From Kutzneria sp. 744 (GTDB lineage: Bacteria > Actinomycetota > Actinomycetes > Mycobacteriales > Pseudonocardiaceae), in assembly GCF_000568255.1 (NCBI RefSeq), contig NZ_KK037166.1:10504967-10568966 (forward strand): a stretch of DNA of 64,000 nt, in the 5' to 3' direction. The translations under genes and the position numbers were made by a program. Positions 63,291 to 64,000 of the stretch are shown one piece after another. How positions within the stretch are numbered: the first letter of the stretch is position 1; every line of letters begins with the position of its first letter. The notes under the pieces are model-generated. The model ran no database searches. It saw nothing but the letters and a program-made list of their open reading frames with translations, and was not told where the DNA came from.

Positions 63291-64000
63291 ATGCGTTACG
63301 ACACCATCCTCGATGCCATCGGCAACACGCCGATGGTGCGTCTTCATCGGCTCACCGAGTCGACCGACGCGGCGGTGTGGGTCAAGCTCGAATGCCTCAA
63401 CCCCGGTGGGAGCGTCAAGGCGCGGCCGGCCCTGGGCATGATCCGTGCGGCACTGCGTTCGGGGGCCCTCACCGAGGACGGCGCCATTGTCGAAGCCACG
63501 TCCGGCAACCTGGGCATCGCGCTGGCGATGATCGGCTCCGCGCTCGGCATCCGGGCGAAGATCATGATCGACCCCCGCACGCCGGCGCCGAGCGTGCGGA
63601 CCATCGCCGCCTACGGCGCAGAACCAGTCCTCGTCGATAATTCCGACGAGCACGGCAAGTACCAGATCCCGCGGATCCAGGCGGCCGAAGCCGTCGGCCG
63701 GACTGTCGAGGGCGCTTACGTGCCCAATCAGTGGGACAACCCGGCCAACCCTGCCGCGCACAGCGCGACCGCCTCGGAAATCGTCGACGACCTCGACGGC
63801 GAGGTCGACACCATCGTATGCACCACCAGCAGTTGCGGCCAGATCACCGGAATAGGTCGGTGGATCAAACAAACCCACCCCGACTGCCGGATGGTGGCGG
63901 TGGACGGCCGAGGCTCGACCGCGATAGGCGGCCCCATGGACCACCATCTTCTGGTCGGTCTCGGTTCCGCGTTCACCCCAGGCAACTTCGACCCCGCAAC
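63291..64000 (+). CDS. Second cysteine-synthase-fold PLP enzyme (partial, runs off right edge)
   Basis: At least 236 residues of another fold-type II PLP enzyme. It begins YDTILDAIGNTPMVRLHRL; the PLP lysine is in LNPGGSVKARPALGMI, with Ala where cysteine synthases have Asp (KDR), and the substrate loop is EATSGNLGIALAMI. The phosphate-loop equivalent CTTSSCGQITGIGRWI has SSCG in place of GTGG, which is unusual. ATG 63291 follows AAGGAAGGGGG. The C-terminus lies outside the window. It follows the MFS gene by 15 bases in the same operon. Confidence 0.85.
   Translation, partial: MRYDTILDAIGNTPMVRLHRLTESTDAAVWVKLECLNPGGSVKARPALGMIRAALRSGALTEDGAIVEATSGNLGIALAMIGSALGIRAKIMIDPRTPAPSVRTIAAYGAEPVLVDNSDEHGKYQIPRIQAAEAVGRTVEGAYVPNQWDNPANPAAHSATASEIVDDLDGEVDTIVCTTSSCGQITGIGRWIKQTHPDCRMVAVDGRGSTAIGGPMDHHLLVGLGSAFTPGNFDPA

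Noticed and set aside
62595-63947. 450-codon minus-strand frame
   Set aside because: Antisense to the MFS and PLP genes, with low-complexity composition.

Overview
High-GC, densely coding DNA with many GTG starts, actinobacterial-type regulators, secreted glycosidases, group II introns and an NRPS-type locus points to a filamentous actinomycete, most likely in or near the Pseudonocardiales. This is inferred from gene content only; there is no rRNA or complete tRNA in the window.

Layout. (1) 1-4460: left-running operon for a hydrogenase-4/formate-hydrogenlyase-like membrane complex (HyfI-, HyfB-, HyfC-, HyfE-like; the last runs off the edge), headed by an ArsR-type regulator, an order resembling mycobacterial Rv0081-Rv0087. 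(2) 4949-16931: a stack of mobile elements. It holds a truncated IS110 joined to a decayed DNA ligase/LigD-polymerase pair, a complete IS110, a quinone-oxidoreductase-like gene, transposase fragments carrying two nested group II introns (a twintron), and intact IS4- and IS630-family elements side by side. (3) 17028-22787: secreted GH2 and GH27 glycosidases; with galM (28673) and an expansin-like protein (30080) they suggest plant-polysaccharide use. (4) 23139-34000: decayed genes (NB-ARC regulator, peptide deformylase, MarR, SDR, IclR) and IS remnants around an intact IS256 with target duplication, a tRNA-Pro 3'-half (candidate attachment site), a TetR gene and a Cu-type superoxide dismutase. 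(5) 34034-46493: broken P-type ATPase, PPK2, SulP transporter, HD hydrolase with a membrane partner, broken lipid-kinase-like and AI-2E-family genes, bacterioferritin remnant, a receiver-only protein, a divergent NarL regulator/histidine kinase pair and a GAF-ANTAR protein. (6) 47108-64000 (continues off the right edge): a biosynthetic locus.

The right-hand locus is the most interesting part. A left-running operon encodes, in transcription order, a carrier domain fused to a multi-spanning membrane/left-handed-beta-helix protein resembling the C-terminal part of epsilon-poly-lysine synthetase (Pls); an adenylation-carrier protein with only half a condensation domain; a SyrP-type Fe/2-oxoglutarate oxygenase; SbnB-like and SbnA-like enzymes for L-2,3-diaminopropionate (Dap); and a threonine-synthase-like PLP enzyme. 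Right-running genes add two more cysteine-synthase-fold enzymes and an MFS exporter. An XRE-nSTAND-WD40 regulator between the two arms is split by a short insertion. Inference: a Pls-like assembly line, split over two polypeptides, that makes a Dap-containing (possibly hydroxylated) peptide or homopolymer.

About twenty genes are truncated or frameshifted. Many breaks coincide with IS remnants, so most decay looks real, but isolated one- or two-base shifts (LigD polymerase, AI-2E family) could be sequencing errors.
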